Below are positions 38,781-51,844 of a DNA stretch of 64,000 nucleotides, piece by piece; position 1 is the first letter of the stretch, and each line of letters opens with the position of its first letter. The position numbers were made by a program, and so were the translations under genes. The notes below the pieces were generated by a model, which was not told the DNA's origin, searched no databases, and saw only the letters and a program-made list of their open reading frames with translations. The DNA comes from Macrostomum hystrix. Taxonomy: Eukaryota > Platyhelminthes > Macrostomidae. The stretch lies in the NCBI GenBank assembly GCA_950097015.1, contig CATNEN010000034.1:7757654-7821653 (forward strand), given 5' to 3'.

Positions 38781-39737
38781 CTCTTCACCATTCTCCCATT
38801 TCTCTTGTTGCCTGTCTCTTTTCTCGGTCTTGCATTTTCAACTCTCTCCCTTCTCACCTCCGATACGCAATAGTAGCAGTATTTCCATTTTCCTTCGAAT
38901 GCCCAGTTAGCTTTTGTTGTTTGCCATCTTGTTAATTTTGCAGATTTTCTCCTCTTCTGCTGCTGAGTTAGCAGACTCCTCGCCTGGAGATTAAGGAGCC
39001 GGAAGTGACCAATTAATATTAGTTAGTGAGCTGTGCTCAGAGTTGCCGCAGCTCCTGGAAGCCTTTCCTGACCGCCAGTTTTGCATTTGCGATAATGAAT
39101 ATTGAGTTCTCAAAGCCGACTCAACGAAGATCTTTCCGCGCACCCCAGCTTCAATTCTCCCACTTCCCATGGGAGCTAAAAGGGATTTTTTTTAATGAAA
39201 ACGAGCCGTATTGTCAGTTGCTTAGCAATGGATCTCACTTCATTTTTTGCTAACTGTCACTGTCCTGTCGCGCAAAGTGACACATTGAAAAACTAGATTT
39301 GCCAGGCGGAGGTCTTCAAAGGAGCAGCATTTTTCTTGGCGAACTCATTATTAATTTCAGCTTTCTCAATCTAGGTTAATTTCAGCTTTCTCAATCTAGG
39401 ACATTATAAGTGTAACGCCTGGTGAATATATGAATGTGAATGTGGCTTTTCACAAGAGCTCCCTGTTTCTGAGCACTTTTCATGAGCACAGAAAAAAACT
39501 GAAGAGTGGGGCTCGAGTCCGCAGCCTTATTTCAAGTGGGCACTTCCCCAATCCCTAATAACAATTCGCATACCTAAGATGCCACTTGACTTCTGCATCG
39601 CTCATCGCCCAGAATCCTATATCCTCACCGGGAGATCGCTGTTTAACACCCCCCCGGCTTCTCACCCAAACGCAGTGAAGGAGACATTGTGGCCCTCTTG
39701 TTCTTATCTCCATTACTTCTGTCCTCCTCATCCCACT

Positions 39738-40197
39738 CCCCTCATCCCACTCATCTCACCCCAATCTCCTCACCCCACTCCCCTCATCCCACTCCCTCAT
39801 CCCACTCCCCTCATCCCACTCCCCACATCCCACTCCACACATCCCACTCACCACATCCCACTCCCTCATCCCACTCCCCGCATCCCACTCCCCACATCCC
39901 ACTCCCCACATCCCACTCACCACATCCCACTCCCCTCAGCCCACTCACCTCATCCCACTCCCCACATCCCACTCACCACATCCCACTCCCCTCAGCCCAC
40001 TCACCTCATCCCACTCCCCTCAGTCCACTCCCCTCAGCCCACTCCCCTCATCCCACTCCCCTCAGCCCACTCCCTTCATCCCGCTCACCTCATCCCACTC
40101 CCCACATCCCACTCCCCTCATCCCACTCCCCTCAGCCCACTCCCCTTATCTTATTCCCCTCATCTCACTCCCCTCATCCCACTCCCTTCATCCCATA
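39738..40197. repeat. Minisatellite, 14-bp unit, about 32 copies
   Basis: The unit is CTCATCCCACTCCC with CACATC, CAGCCC and TTCATC variants. Confidence 0.95.
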
Positions 40198-43100
40198 AGC
40201 AACTACCGAAAAAACAAAGCACCAATACCCTTTGAAATTATGTTTCGTAATCTTAGTCATCCGTATCCAACATTATTGATCTCTTATCCTCTATTTAGAA
40301 TTTGGCCTGTTAAGCGCGTCCCTAGCACAGTGGCTCCAGCGATATTCACTAATGCGACATTGTATGAGGGCGTTGGATTCTTGTTGGATTCGATTCTTGA
40401 TTTATTAGAATTTAATTCTGTAGAATATTCAAAACACTGACTGAACAATAGGATTTCATCAGAGGAGTCTAAACCAGTGGCAACCTGACTGCCTCGAGTA
40501 TTGCCCAATTTCTTATGCCAATTACTATTTATTGAGTCAGGTTCTTCAATTCAGTATGTGTCTAGGACGAACTCAGCTGAGCAAAGCAAGCGATTAAACA
40601 AAAATCCACAGCGCTCATTGCTCATGCGAGTCAGTGTGTACAAGCCAGCGTCCTTAGCAAACAGTGACTGCTCAGTTTATCATGCATAATTTTGCATTGT
40701 GTGCGCCAGTGATTGCCAGAACTGGCATAGAGTGTTGCGTGTGTGCATTGGCAGGCTGTGTCGTGAGCTGGAATACTAAAATTATTTGGCTCTGGGCGGG
40801 GCACTGCACTCCTGGAGACCAGAATCGTACCGTTCTAGGAAAATGCCCTACCTCCACCTTCCACTATCGTCTTTCCTGCAGCCTAGCCTAAAGCAGTGAG
40901 CATGCGTGCAGCCTTATAATCACAGATTTAGTACTGATCCCCACACCTATTTTAAATCCCAGTTTTCAAAGCCCTCTCTGGTTGGCTACATGTTTGCAGC
41001 AATAACAATTCTGCCGGTCGCCGATGTTGAAAACTTTTCGCAAAGGCAGCTTCGTAGTTTGCGAATTTCGCAGCCATTGCGAAGCTTCTCTTCTGTTTTG
41101 CTGCTCAAAAACTTTCTCTATTCTTGAGCTGGCGCGCTACCTTCTTATTGAGTGGCTTAGGATTCTTTTGACTCATTCCGACAATTCCCATTGCACTGAC
41201 TCCCACCGCTTGACTGCTCTGCACCCACTCCCTCAGTCTCTGAGCACCCTTGAGACGATCTGCTCCGGACCGCCTCCGAAAAAGCTTCTCAACTGCCAAG
41301 TCCAACACTGAGCTCCTAGCGTCCTGAGCAGTCGAGTACTTGGATGTTTGCAGTCACTCTACTTTGCCTCCTCACTGCTAGTGTAGTTGCTCCATAGCCA
41401 GCGGTACCTTATGAAATGCGCAGCTCACAGATCTCATTAACGATCCAGTCGGAAGCAGTTGCTGACAGAAAATATTCAACAGATGTCAGCAGCGCAGTCT
41501 TGTCCGACAGTAGAACTCAAAGAGAGTCTGAACTCAAGGATTTCATTCGTTAACAGCTTGCACTAGGCTGGCAGTATGAGTCCTGTTGTTGCCAAGCAGT
41601 GCTGGCTGATAAGGCCAAGGCAAATCCAGCGGCATTTCGCAACTTGCATCAGCGAGGCAAACAAAGCTCACGCAAACGAAGCCAAAACCGGTGGACACCC
41701 CCCACCCTCCCTGACCTGACCTCCCTGTTGCAACCTCACAAGCTAGATCCCATCCGTGAGGATTACTCACGCCCCGTTATCGAATACCGTCCGTTTATTC
41801 AGTTGGCTTAATAGACCAGACCGACTGCAGTGGGGACAGAAAATGTCGGAGCTCAGTGAGATTTGAAATCCCCTTAAATCTGACTTGCTGCCGCTTTGCA
41901 TTGGCTGTTCTGGTCTGGCTGTAATCCAGTTTGGACCAAACTCTCCTTGCTCAAGAAATGAAATCATTTTCCCCGTCTCTGGCTTCACCCTATCAGGGAT
42001 GTTGACTCCAGCAGTGGACTTTGAGAGAGTTCCTTTCCGTTATCGGGGATTCTGCAGCTTGCTTGATTCGTTTGATCCCAGGTCGTTGTGCCGAAACAGT
42101 TGCACTCAAACTTTGCTGGCTCAGAGAGGCTGCATTCTCATCTCATATTCTCAGAGTATGCAATATTTTCCCTACAGTTTAATCGCCCAATGAATTTCTG
42201 CAGCGCCCTCACCTTTCTCAATTCTGCTCCAAGTCTTCTCAACCAGAAGCCATATTAAAAAACTCTAAATTCTTTGACAGAGAGTGAGAGGAGAAATGGG
42301 GTTTGGGAAGAAATTGAATTTCAGGTAGGGCAATGAGCCGATACCGGGGAGCGGCCCTTATTGTCCTCGACTACTTCCTGTGGTTTCCCGAAATCCCAAG
42401 TCTCCAAAGTCCCATCCAGGTTCAGGTGGCTGTGTAACGCCAGTCACGCAGCAACTGCTTCAGTCTCCTCGGGGATTTTATGGGATATTTCTGTTCAACT
42501 TTGACATGGATTGAGCCTCCTGCATACCTATTCTATAACTGTTATATTAAATTGGTTCACACCAGCTCACAGTCACTTTCAAGCTGAATTAGAATGCAAA
42601 AAGTGCCGCCATAATTGTTGGAGCATTGGTGCAACATGCTGAGAGCATTGCTAGAGTCAGTTCTGAACTCTCCGTGATGAAATTTTCTCCCTATCTCGCC
42701 CCATCTTTCCTGTTGTCTGTGCTAGAATCCCAAAACCTTATCCGAACCCTCGAGGCACGGAGCACTGGAAAATGTGGGATCATGTGCGGAGGAGAAAACA
42801 GGCGGTGAGGAGACAATCATAAAGCGGGTCAATTTCAGCCCCATTCGCAACATCGAATCCGAGGTCGGTGTTCCTGATGAAGGACAGAGGCTGCAAGCGG
42901 GAATGCGAAGAGGCCATTTTACAGCCCCGGGTCAGTGGTTTAATCACCATTGCACTCCCTCCCGCACAAAACTCATCGCCGATGAGCTCATGCATCTCTA
43001 TCTGTGCTCAACATCTCTATTTTAACGCTGGTGAGACCCTATTTTATCGGGTCCCAAGAAGCAGCGTTGTGTGACGACTGAGAATCAACAGGGATAACAA

Positions 43101-43235
43101 GTAGAGGAGCTGACATTGCACTGCCCTCTGCTTCTGAGAACCATTGCGTCAGGAATGTTGCAAGGTACATGAAGCAGCTACAGTCTTCCTCATTCACCTC
43201 TCCTTTCAGCTCCGTTGCCATCAAAGACAGCGTCT

Positions 43236-46200
43236 ATGGCCAAGCGGGTCTGTCATCAGCTGCTCCAGTTGGCCACAGCGGTCGCTCTAATCCTGACTGC
43301 GCTCGCTTACGAAGTGGCTTTCCGCATCGACGAGGAGACCGACTTGAAGGCCACGGTGGGCAACGTGTGGAGCAGCCTGCGACGCCCGCCTCCTTCGCCG
43401 GATTTCCGCATCATTCCGGCCTCGCCCTACTTCTACATCGACCGTGACAGCAACGTCCGCATCGCCAGTCGCATCGACCGCGAAGACCCGGCCGCCTGCC
43501 CCGACGCTTCCGAGACAACCGACTGCGTCATCGAGTTCAACGCCTTCAACGGCTCCACACGAGTCGTCGTCAAGGTCACCATCAACGACATCAACGACAA
43601 CTCGCCAACATTCAAGTCACCAATCAAAGAGATCTACATCGAGGAGGGCGATCAGAGATTCAGGTGTGAGAATAGGTTAATGACACAAAATTCAATCAGG
43701 AAAATGAAATGGGCAGAACCAGTAGAAACTTCGATTCCAACACACAATTATCAATGTATCGCTCCACCTGCCTTCACTTCCACAGCCACCCACTCGACCT
43801 GGCCACCGACGCCGACATCGGAGACAACGGCATGGCAACACGGGGCCGCTACTTCCTGCAGGAGGATGAAGACACTTTCGCTCTCTACCGCAGTCAACGT
43901 GACCTGCTCAGCCTTGTGCTCAAAGGTTCCCCAGTCATAGACTATGAGCAGGAGCGCCAGTACAACCTCACCCTGAAAGCCTGCGACGGTGGCCGAGAGG
44001 AGCGCTGTGCCAGCCAGCTGCTGCTGGTGCGAGTGCGTGATCGCAACGACAACCAGCCGAACGTGACTCAAATCTGGAACCCGGATGTGAACGAGTCCGC
44101 GGCTGTTGGCGACCTGGTCGCTCGAATCTACGCCCACGATCGTGACAGCGGGCTGAACGGCCAGCTGAGCTACACCATCACCGACAGTCGAGCAGCGGCA
44201 ACGTTCGCCATCGACTCCAAAGGTCAAATGACTCTGCGAAGGCGGCTGAACGCCCGCACAAAATCCGATTACGACATTCCAGTGCTGGTGTCCGACGGAG
44301 GCGTGCCTCAGCGACAGGTGACCATCAAATTCCGTCTCCGGGTCATTGACGTCAACGATCACGCGCCGAAGATCACGGTGACACCAATGCCCGGAGGTGG
44401 TGGCTCAGACTCGGTCAGCATTGCTGAAGGCAGCCTCATCGACCAGACACTTGCCTTTATTCAGGTAACAGAAGCCGATTGCTAATCATTGCCGTAACCA
44501 GTCAATAAGGGACGGATTGGGATACCCGTTAGAGAGATATTTAAAACGGAGTATTTCGAAAGAACACGACAGTTTGTCCTCTTAGGTCCTGATCGATTCC
44601 TGTTCATTGTACCAGTACACATTTGGGCAGATCTCCCCTTAGTCTTCTCTTAGAGATGGGATAAAACGCATTCCACAGTGACCGTGAAATCGCCCGATAT
44701 GACATCCAACAGGCTACCGACGGCGATCTGGGAGAGAACGCCCGAGTCACCTGCAGCCTGGCCCCCGGCTCGAGGGGCGGCAGCAACTTCCGCCTCAGAG
44801 AGTCTTCAGCCAGCGACTACTTTCTCCAGAACACGCGCCAATTCGACTTTGAGCTCACTCCGGAACTCACCGCGGAGATCCGGTGTCACGACGCTGGAAA
44901 CCCACCGCTCAACGCCAGCCAGTTGGTTCGGGTTCGAGTCATCGGCCAGAACGAGTTCCCGCCCAAAATCGAACTTCCGGATAAGGCGTTCTTTGTCACG
45001 GTGGAGGAGACTCATCCAGGCGGCGGGGTGCGAGCAGGCGACCACCTGCTCACCGTGACCGCGCAGGACAAGGACAGAGGCGACAGGCTGATTTTCCATT
45101 TGGACGGGCCGCACTCGAGGTTCGTAATTTCGGGAACATTGCCAAGACAACTTTTTAATGCTGTAAATGAAAAATGCATGCGGAACACATCCCATATCAA
45201 AGTCGAATCTGCATAAGCACTGTACATTTTCACTCGCACAGGTTCTTTGTCATCGCGGACAACACCACCGGCTATTCTGAGGAGCTCAGTGCAACCATGG
45301 CCACTGCCGTCATCCGCGTTGCCACCACAATCGACCGCGACACCTTGAACGCTCCTGGTGACTTGCTTCACTTCACTGTGATGGTCGCGGATACACAGGG
45401 TGCTGAGGGTTCGCATCACACCGCCACTGCCACTGTCACCGTCAGCGTGATCGACGCCAACGATAACGAGCCGCAGATCCGACCGCTCCAGATGTTCCAG
45501 CTCCAAGAGAACGTGAAGCCGCCCGCCCTGGCCACCTCGGGACTGCTCGGAGCTGGGAGCCACATTGCCTTCAGTGACGCCGACCAGGGCATCAACGCGC
45601 GAGTCGCATTTCGTCTTCTCGCTCTGTACGGCCGCAATGCGTCTGGTGATCGAGTCGCCTTTCCGATTCCCGGCCGACCGGGATTCTGGCCCCTGAATGT
45701 CACGGAGGCCGGCCAGATCAGTGCCGGAGAGTCTCTCGATCGGGAGGAGTTCTACGAGTACCAGCTCACTGTGGCCATTGTCAACCACGTGGCAAGTCCA
45801 CAGCTCAGCTCTGTGTCTGAGATCACTGTTCAAGTGATGGACGAGAACGACAATCGGCCAGAGTTTGTGTTTCCCGCTAGACGAGGTGCCAGCATTGTTA
45901 TCAGTGCTGGCCATCGGGTTGGCGACGAGGTGACCCGTATCGAAGCTCGCGACCGAGACGAGGTCGCCAACATCACCTACACGCTGGTGGGCGGCTCCGG
46001 GAGTGCCTTCTTTGCGCTGGACAAATTCACGGGACAGGTGAGTGTCATTAGCGATTGTATTAGTGAATAAGGCTGGCTTTTCTGAAGCATCGATGTATGC
46101 TGAAGCGTGGGTTGCCGTTATTTATAAAAATGTTCGCATCGTGCAAATTCGAATTTTTTGAACCTTTAAATCAAACTTCATCAATTTGTTCAGGTGCGGC

Positions 46201-49200
46201 TTATTCACGAACTCACGCCAGGTCAGCATGAACTGATGATACGTGCTGACGACAACATTTTGTACAGCCAATCGGAGCAGACCATGTTGCTGATCAATGT
46301 TACACAGTATAGCGGCCTTGGCATCGGCCAGTTCAAGGATGTTCACGTGAACCTATCGATCATTGTGGGCATGATCATTGTGACCGGTGTTGTCAGCATT
46401 GGTCTTGTTTCTGCAATAGTTTGTGTGAGACGTCGCTCGCAGAGTCGAGCCAGCAGCGGCAGCAGTGGCGACGGCGGTATTCACGACGGTAACGGCGGTT
46501 GCGGCGGCTGTGGCGGGTCCATGAGCTCGAGTCCCGAGTGCGAGAAGGACCACTGCCAGTGTCGCGGCTCACTGCCTGATCCGGAAGCTAGTGACCCGCT
46601 CTATAGTGGGCACCACATGGGACCATCGCCTGGCACGGGCAAGCGATCGGAGAGGCACTTTCCGCTGACTACTTTCAGTCACAATGGCAGCACTTTTGAT
46701 CTGCAGCCGTTGCCAATGATGGAGCATCAGCACCTGCAGCAGCAGCTGCTGCTACCTCAGCCGCAGCAGCTGCAACAGCCGCATATACTGCGAAATGAGG
46801 TTAGTTTCGCTTTCATTTGATGGCTTTAATTTTCATGCACTTAATCGGTTTCTATGGTGACTAATTGGCGCTCAACAGCTCGCCTCTTGCGCGCATCAAC
46901 CGGCTTGCCTGACTTCAGCAGCATCAGAGTTGAAATTTCTGACAGCTTAAAATCGTTTTAAAGTTTTATGATAGTTGTCTCTCACTCAAAAATATTCTCC
47001 CTAGCAATTAGATTCCAATATGAACAGTGTTAAAAACATGACTCGCTCTCCACGATCGCCTCCTCCACCTGCTAAACCCAGGCTCCCGTGTGGCAGACCA
47101 GGCGGCACTTTCTTGTGTCCGTCTGACAGCACAGAACCGACACGCAGAACAGAGGGAGTCATAGAGGGAGATTTCGTATGGAAAAAATGGAATATATAAG
47201 GCGAAAGGGATCGGACCTGCGCAGCACTAGTGTGCGTTGGTGTCTGCGCAGTGGTTGCGTTATTGGCATATGTCACTCCGTGCGTGTTGCACCGTCGAAA
47301 ATCACATCGCTTTTCCACACTTTCACATCCTGTTTCTATGTGTAAATTTACTTATTCAAAGTGCATTAGTAGCAGCACAATGCTTGCCAGTTGCATTTTA
47401 GAAGGTGAAAATAGATGAGTAATATTCACCCCCATTACACCACAGCGAGCAATCAATGTGTGTCACTTAGAAATTATCCTAGAAGCACTGAATGGCAGGG
47501 CACAAGCACAAGCAAAAGTGCTTTCACGGCTAAGTGTCACCTCACGAGATTGATGTTCCGCTGCGGTTTTCGGAAGCCCTCGAGCCGCTTAGTGATCCTC
47601 ACTCACTATGTATGTATTTTGCTTACCACACGGCGCTTTGTAATAGGATCGAGTAATGAAAACGTTGCGGTAAACCTCAAGATCCAAGATCCAAGCGCCT
47701 AAAGCGCATCCGTGTCACGAACTGACGCACCAGAATTCTTCTATATTTTGAGGCTGGCAACGGGTGGTCCACTTGGAGCTGTCAGCATGAGGGCCAGTTG
47801 AGAAATCTTCAAATCGTTTGCTTTGCATTTTTAGCTTCCGTATTTTATCCGCATTGAGTACTTCGAGCAAAGGCGTTTTACTAATGCCACTTTCACCTGG
47901 CCATGAGTGCCTACTCAACTCTCTTATTGAGGTGTCTCAGGTCCAAGTGTGAGAGCGCCACTGTCCCCTAGAAGCCTGTATCTTTCTCTTTGTCTTCTGG
48001 CCTACCTGTCCTGCCTATAAAGGTATCTAGGCTGATTTTCCACAGCTTGCAATGGAGAAATAAAACTGAGAGTTTAGTGCTACTAACACAAGCCATGACT
48101 ATAGGACGAACACGGGCTGTGGAGTCACAGGAAATTGCTCGGCAGTAGCAACTGTTTAACCTGGCGCATCAAATGACGCATTAGATTATTTCCTGGGAAG
48201 AGAGTTTAACTTGGAACAGCTCATTCAGGGGGATCAGTTTATTGTGCTTGTACTTTTATAGCCTTCAGCTAATTATTATTCAGCTTAGCTTCACTACGCA
48301 CGTAGCAAGAATCACTGTGCAGAGTAGGTGGGCAAAACGTTACATGCTTTGCTTACTGGTTAGGCATCGGGGAAATTATTTTTGAAGATTGAGTGCGGAC
48401 TGAGAAGGTAAGAAAGGGATAAGGTTATGATGGGTTATTGTATCTGCTTTGAAATCAAAGGTAGATAGGGGGATATGGATAAAGACTAAGAGACGAGAAC
48501 GGTAGAGAGACACATTTAGAGACTAATTGAGGAGAAAGGTAGAGAGCCACATAGAGACTAATTGAGGAGAAAGGTAGAGAGCCACATAGAGACTAACTGA
48601 GGAGAAAGGTAGAGAGCCACATAGAGACTAATTGAGGAGAAAGGTAGAGAGCCACATAGAGACTAATTGAGGAGAAAGGTAGAGAGCCACATAGAGACTA
48701 ATTGAGGAGAAAGGTAGAGAGCCACATAGAGACTAATTGAGGAGAAAGGTAGAGAGCCACATAGAGACTAATTGAGGAGTAAGGTGGAGAGCCACATAGA
48801 GACTAATTGAGGAGTAAGGTGGAGAGCCACATAGAGACTAATTGAGGAGAAAGGTAGAGAGCCACATAGAGACTAATTGAGAGAAAGGTAGAGAGCCACA
48901 TAGAGACTAATTGAGGAGAAAGGTAGAGAGACAGATAGAGACTAATTGAGGAGGGGATGAAAAGACAGTAAGACTAAGGTGGTAGAAAGACTTATCGAAG
49001 CTTTAAAGTAGAGAATGATACAAGAGTGGAGCGAAGAACATAAGGAAAATGAAGAAGCGAATGAGAGCAATGGGGGAGAGATTCCAGTGTGAAGTTACAA
49101 GAAATTAAAGTGCCTATCAGTTCTCGAATTGCTGTGAATCGAGCCACCAAATGTTGCAATCCAAAGCATGAGGTAGTTTTCAAGACCGTTTGGATGAAGG

Positions 49201-51138
49201 ATATTGATTTCGAAGGCCACCTCAGGCCTTTTCTGAAACATTTTCTGAGAAATGGATTCGCTTTCGTTGTTTAGTTATTCCTGGTTAATCCGGCATCAAA
49301 CATTTCGAGCTTCTAAGCCTAGCGGACCAGCCGGATTAGGCTCCTGCCCGATTGCGAGAAAAATTGGAAGATGATAAAGGATGTTTAGGAAGTGGTTGGC
49401 TGCAGAATTTGCTTTCGGGCGATAAATAAATCGCTGAAGAATTGGGAAAATGTCGTTTTTCTGGTACCATAGAGTGCCTAATCTCTCTCACAGCAGTTGT
49501 CTCTTGAACTCTCTGCTTGTTCTCAAGTGTTCTCTCAATAAATCTTTGAGGGGATAATGAGGTGAAGATAAAGTTTGTTCTTTTTATCTGTCGTTCATCG
49601 GACTTGATCTCAAACTAGGGAGGGCAGAAACGATCAGCAGATAATTTCTAGAGTCTTCTTCGAGATTCTCATCTTTGTCAGAGTCGCTCTCTTTCTTAGA
49701 ATTCGTGCATCTCAGCGGGTTGGGTAGGAAAATTTCTGACGAAATGAAAACTAATTAGCACTTCATTTTGGCCCGCTGTGAATGAAAACAAAATCCTCAG
49801 AGAATTGGAAGCTTCGGTGCTAGCCCGACCCAGCTCAAAGGTTTTTCTCGTTCTCATATTTTTCTGTTTATTTAGTACTGGCCGAGCTGAGACAGCTCAA
49901 TTCTATCTTATGAGGGCCCCGCTCCTGAATTCCCAAGAGAGATCTCAAGTAAAGCCAAAAATGTTCAGGTAGACGAAGCCGACTCCTGTCTGTCTATTAT
50001 CTTCCTCTCAGCGCTCGAGCTGTGATTGCGTAACACGACACGGCATCAATCGGAGATGAGGTGAAACGTTAGTCCGGGATGAGACTGAGCAGAGGACTAA
50101 GCTGGGTCACGGGGGCACCTCGATGACCTGGGATTTCACGCCCAGCATCCCCCCGGCTTCAAGCGCTCTTCTCTATTCGGTTATCAACAGCTGAGCCAAA
50201 GATTTTCTGGGAGATGGCGGACTGCTAATTTCGATATCACACCCTGACATTGGGAAGGAAACGATTTTGGGTAGGGAAGACTGCGCGGCAAGTCCTCACT
50301 TCCCGTGTCGAGAGGGCTGAGTTTCAAGAGCTCCCGTGACGCAACGCAGCTGAGCAGAACTCACCTGAATCTCGGCTGCATTTACCGCCTCTAACCTCCG
50401 CTGATCAATTTCACACCAATCCACTTCTGTCATTGTTTTATGATGACAGAAAATATGCACAAATCTGTACACAATGCCCCACAAAATTGTATCACAAACA
50501 TGTCTCGAGTCTGCTCACAGCCTGAATGCCATCCACTCCGTCCATCTATCTGCAGGTTCTGGTCAATGCGCAGGACTTGGACGGCGAGAGCGCCGACTCG
50601 GGTCGCGGCGGCAGCGAGGATGGACACGGAGGTGAGACAGGCGCTAATTAGACTACTCGCAGTAGGCTGGATGCAATTCATGGATTTTGGCTTATACGAT
50701 ATTTGGATACTTGGTTGATTTTTTTCAGCTCACCACCTGCTAATGGGCGGCTCACGATCAGCCACCCTGCCACCAAATGTGCATCACTATCACCATCAGC
50801 ATCACCACAATCAGCCCTACCAGCTCCAGCAGCAACAGCAGCAGCAGCAGCGCGTGATGTCGCCACCGCCACACATCAAGTCGCCCTGCCAGTGCCTCGG
50901 TATTCCCGAAGACGAAGAGGACTCCATGTCGCCGGCCGCCGCTCTACTCGGCGCCGCCGCTGGAGGCAGCTTCCTGCCACCGCCGGTGCCGCCGCACGGC
51001 GTCGAGTACGGCGGTGGCACTCTGGGGCGCAGGCAGCAGCCGACCCAGCACTATCAGCCGCCTCTGCTTGGCTACTATCAGCAGTCGCCGAAGCCGCCAA
51101 TCAGAAACGGTGGCAGCGGCGCTGAGCGACTGTGCTGA
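43236..51138 (+). CDS. Protocadherin-like cadherin, 7 EC repeats, single-pass membrane protein
   Basis: This is a calcium-dependent adhesion receptor at the cell surface. Exons: 43236-43663, 43786-44464, 44679-45119, 45242-46037, 46194-46799, 50556-50631, 50729-51138 (about 1144 residues). The ATG at 43236 opens a signal peptide with the hydrophobic core LATAVALILTALA. EC repeat ends are marked by DINDNSP, RDRNDNQP, DVNDHAP, a degenerate GQNEFPP, DANDNEP and DENDNRP, with a seventh repeat before the membrane. The transmembrane helix is near residues 835-859 (SIIVGMIIVTGVVSIGLVS). The tail holds a GESADSGRGGSEDGHG block like the cytoplasmic motif of delta protocadherins, then His-, Gln- and Pro-rich sequence. 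Seven repeats suit the delta-1 layout. All junctions keep frame except exon 2 to exon 3. An acceptor-like CTCCTTTCAG at 43200-43209 suggests an upstream untranslated exon or a trans-splice site. Confidence 0.92.
47005..47199 (+). CDS. Candidate alternative terminal exon of the protocadherin (short tail)
   Basis: A pyrimidine-rich acceptor ending CTCCCTAG (to 47004) is followed by 64 open codons and TAA at 47197. It is in phase 0, which is exactly the phase left by the exon ending at 46799. The peptide begins QLDSNMNSVKNMTRSP, has a proline-rich segment SPRSPPPPAKPRLP that resembles an SH3 ligand, and ends GDFVWKKWNI. Using it would replace the 161-residue Gln/His-rich tail by a 64-residue tail. 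Vertebrate delta protocadherins also make long and short cytoplasmic isoforms. The call is an inference; an open frame of this length has a few per cent chance of arising at random. Confidence 0.4.
   Translation, partial: QLDSNMNSVKNMTRSPRSPPPPAKPRLPCGRPGGTFLCPSDSTEPTRRTEGVIEGDFVWKKWNI
48497..48950. repeat. Minisatellite in protocadherin intron, 35-bp unit, about 13 copies
   Basis: The unit joins AGAGACTAATTGAGGAGAAA and GGTAGAGAGCCACAT. It lies in the 3756-bp intron between exons 46194-46799 and 50556-50631. Confidence 0.96.
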
Positions 51139-51844
51139 GCTCCAGTTCGATCTGTCTGCCTAACAGACTTGTCCAGAAACGGCTCCGCCTCAGAATTAAT
51201 CAGTTTTATATGCGTTCCACGAATCATCTGCATCTGCTGTCTCCATAGCTTCTGTGCGTGTTGTGCGAATCGATTTTTAAAAGGCCATGCCTGTGTTATT
51301 ATTGTCAATTCAGCATTACGAAATTTGCATTATTAATATAGTAATTTAGGAAGTATTTTTGTCAGTTTTTTACGCTTTCTGCAGATGTAATAACTTACGC
51401 ATAAAGCAGCAAAGTTGTGATCCATTTGCTTAACCAACATCTCTGCAACAAGCATAAAATGTCTGCATTTATTTAGCAGAAAAACGTTGCAAAGTTTGCT
51501 GGCTTTAAACCAGCTAGCTAATAATCTACTTGCTGCCCTGTTGAATTATTGCCTAAACTCACACCTGCCTTTAAGCTGTCGTACGAGTACAAATCAATTT
51601 TCATTCTATGTTGAATTCTCGACGCCGCGTTATAACATTGATTTCACCCATGGTCTGCTTGCTGCAATTCAATCGTCAGTTGCAATGTCATATTTTCATG
51701 GAATTCACGAATGTCTCGAATATTGTTTATGTTGTCAAGCGGACAACCTCTTCGTACTTTTAATTGTCTTGCATTGACCGAACTAATTTAGTGGTTGCGT
51801 ACGACCATGAGATCATGGTGTCATGACCTGGCTTCCTCCCTCAT

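Larger units (their letters stand above)
29964..43235. other. Region upstream of the protocadherin, five arrays and no gene
   Basis: Between the arrays listed separately (30860-31455, 33008-33678, 36498-37410, 38395-38780, 39738-40197) I find no recognisable coding sequence. The stretch presumably includes the protocadherin promoter and an untranslated first exon, whose positions I cannot fix. Confidence 0.35.
46800..50555 (+). other. Large protocadherin intron
   Basis: This 3756-bp intron separates the transmembrane exon from the long-tail exons. It holds the candidate alternative terminal exon at 47005-47199 and the 35-bp array. Nothing else was recognised. Confidence 0.6.

Noticed and set aside
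43709-43785. Upstream extension of protocadherin exon 2
   Set aside because: The frame is open, but the residues before 43786 do not fit a cadherin repeat. Donor 43664 and acceptor 43785 join RF|SHPLDLATDADIGDNG in perfect phase.
45120-45215. Read-through of protocadherin exon 3 to a stop
   Set aside because: The donor at 45120 and acceptor at 45241 restore the conserved cadherin frame FFVIADNTTG. The read-through is most simply intronic.
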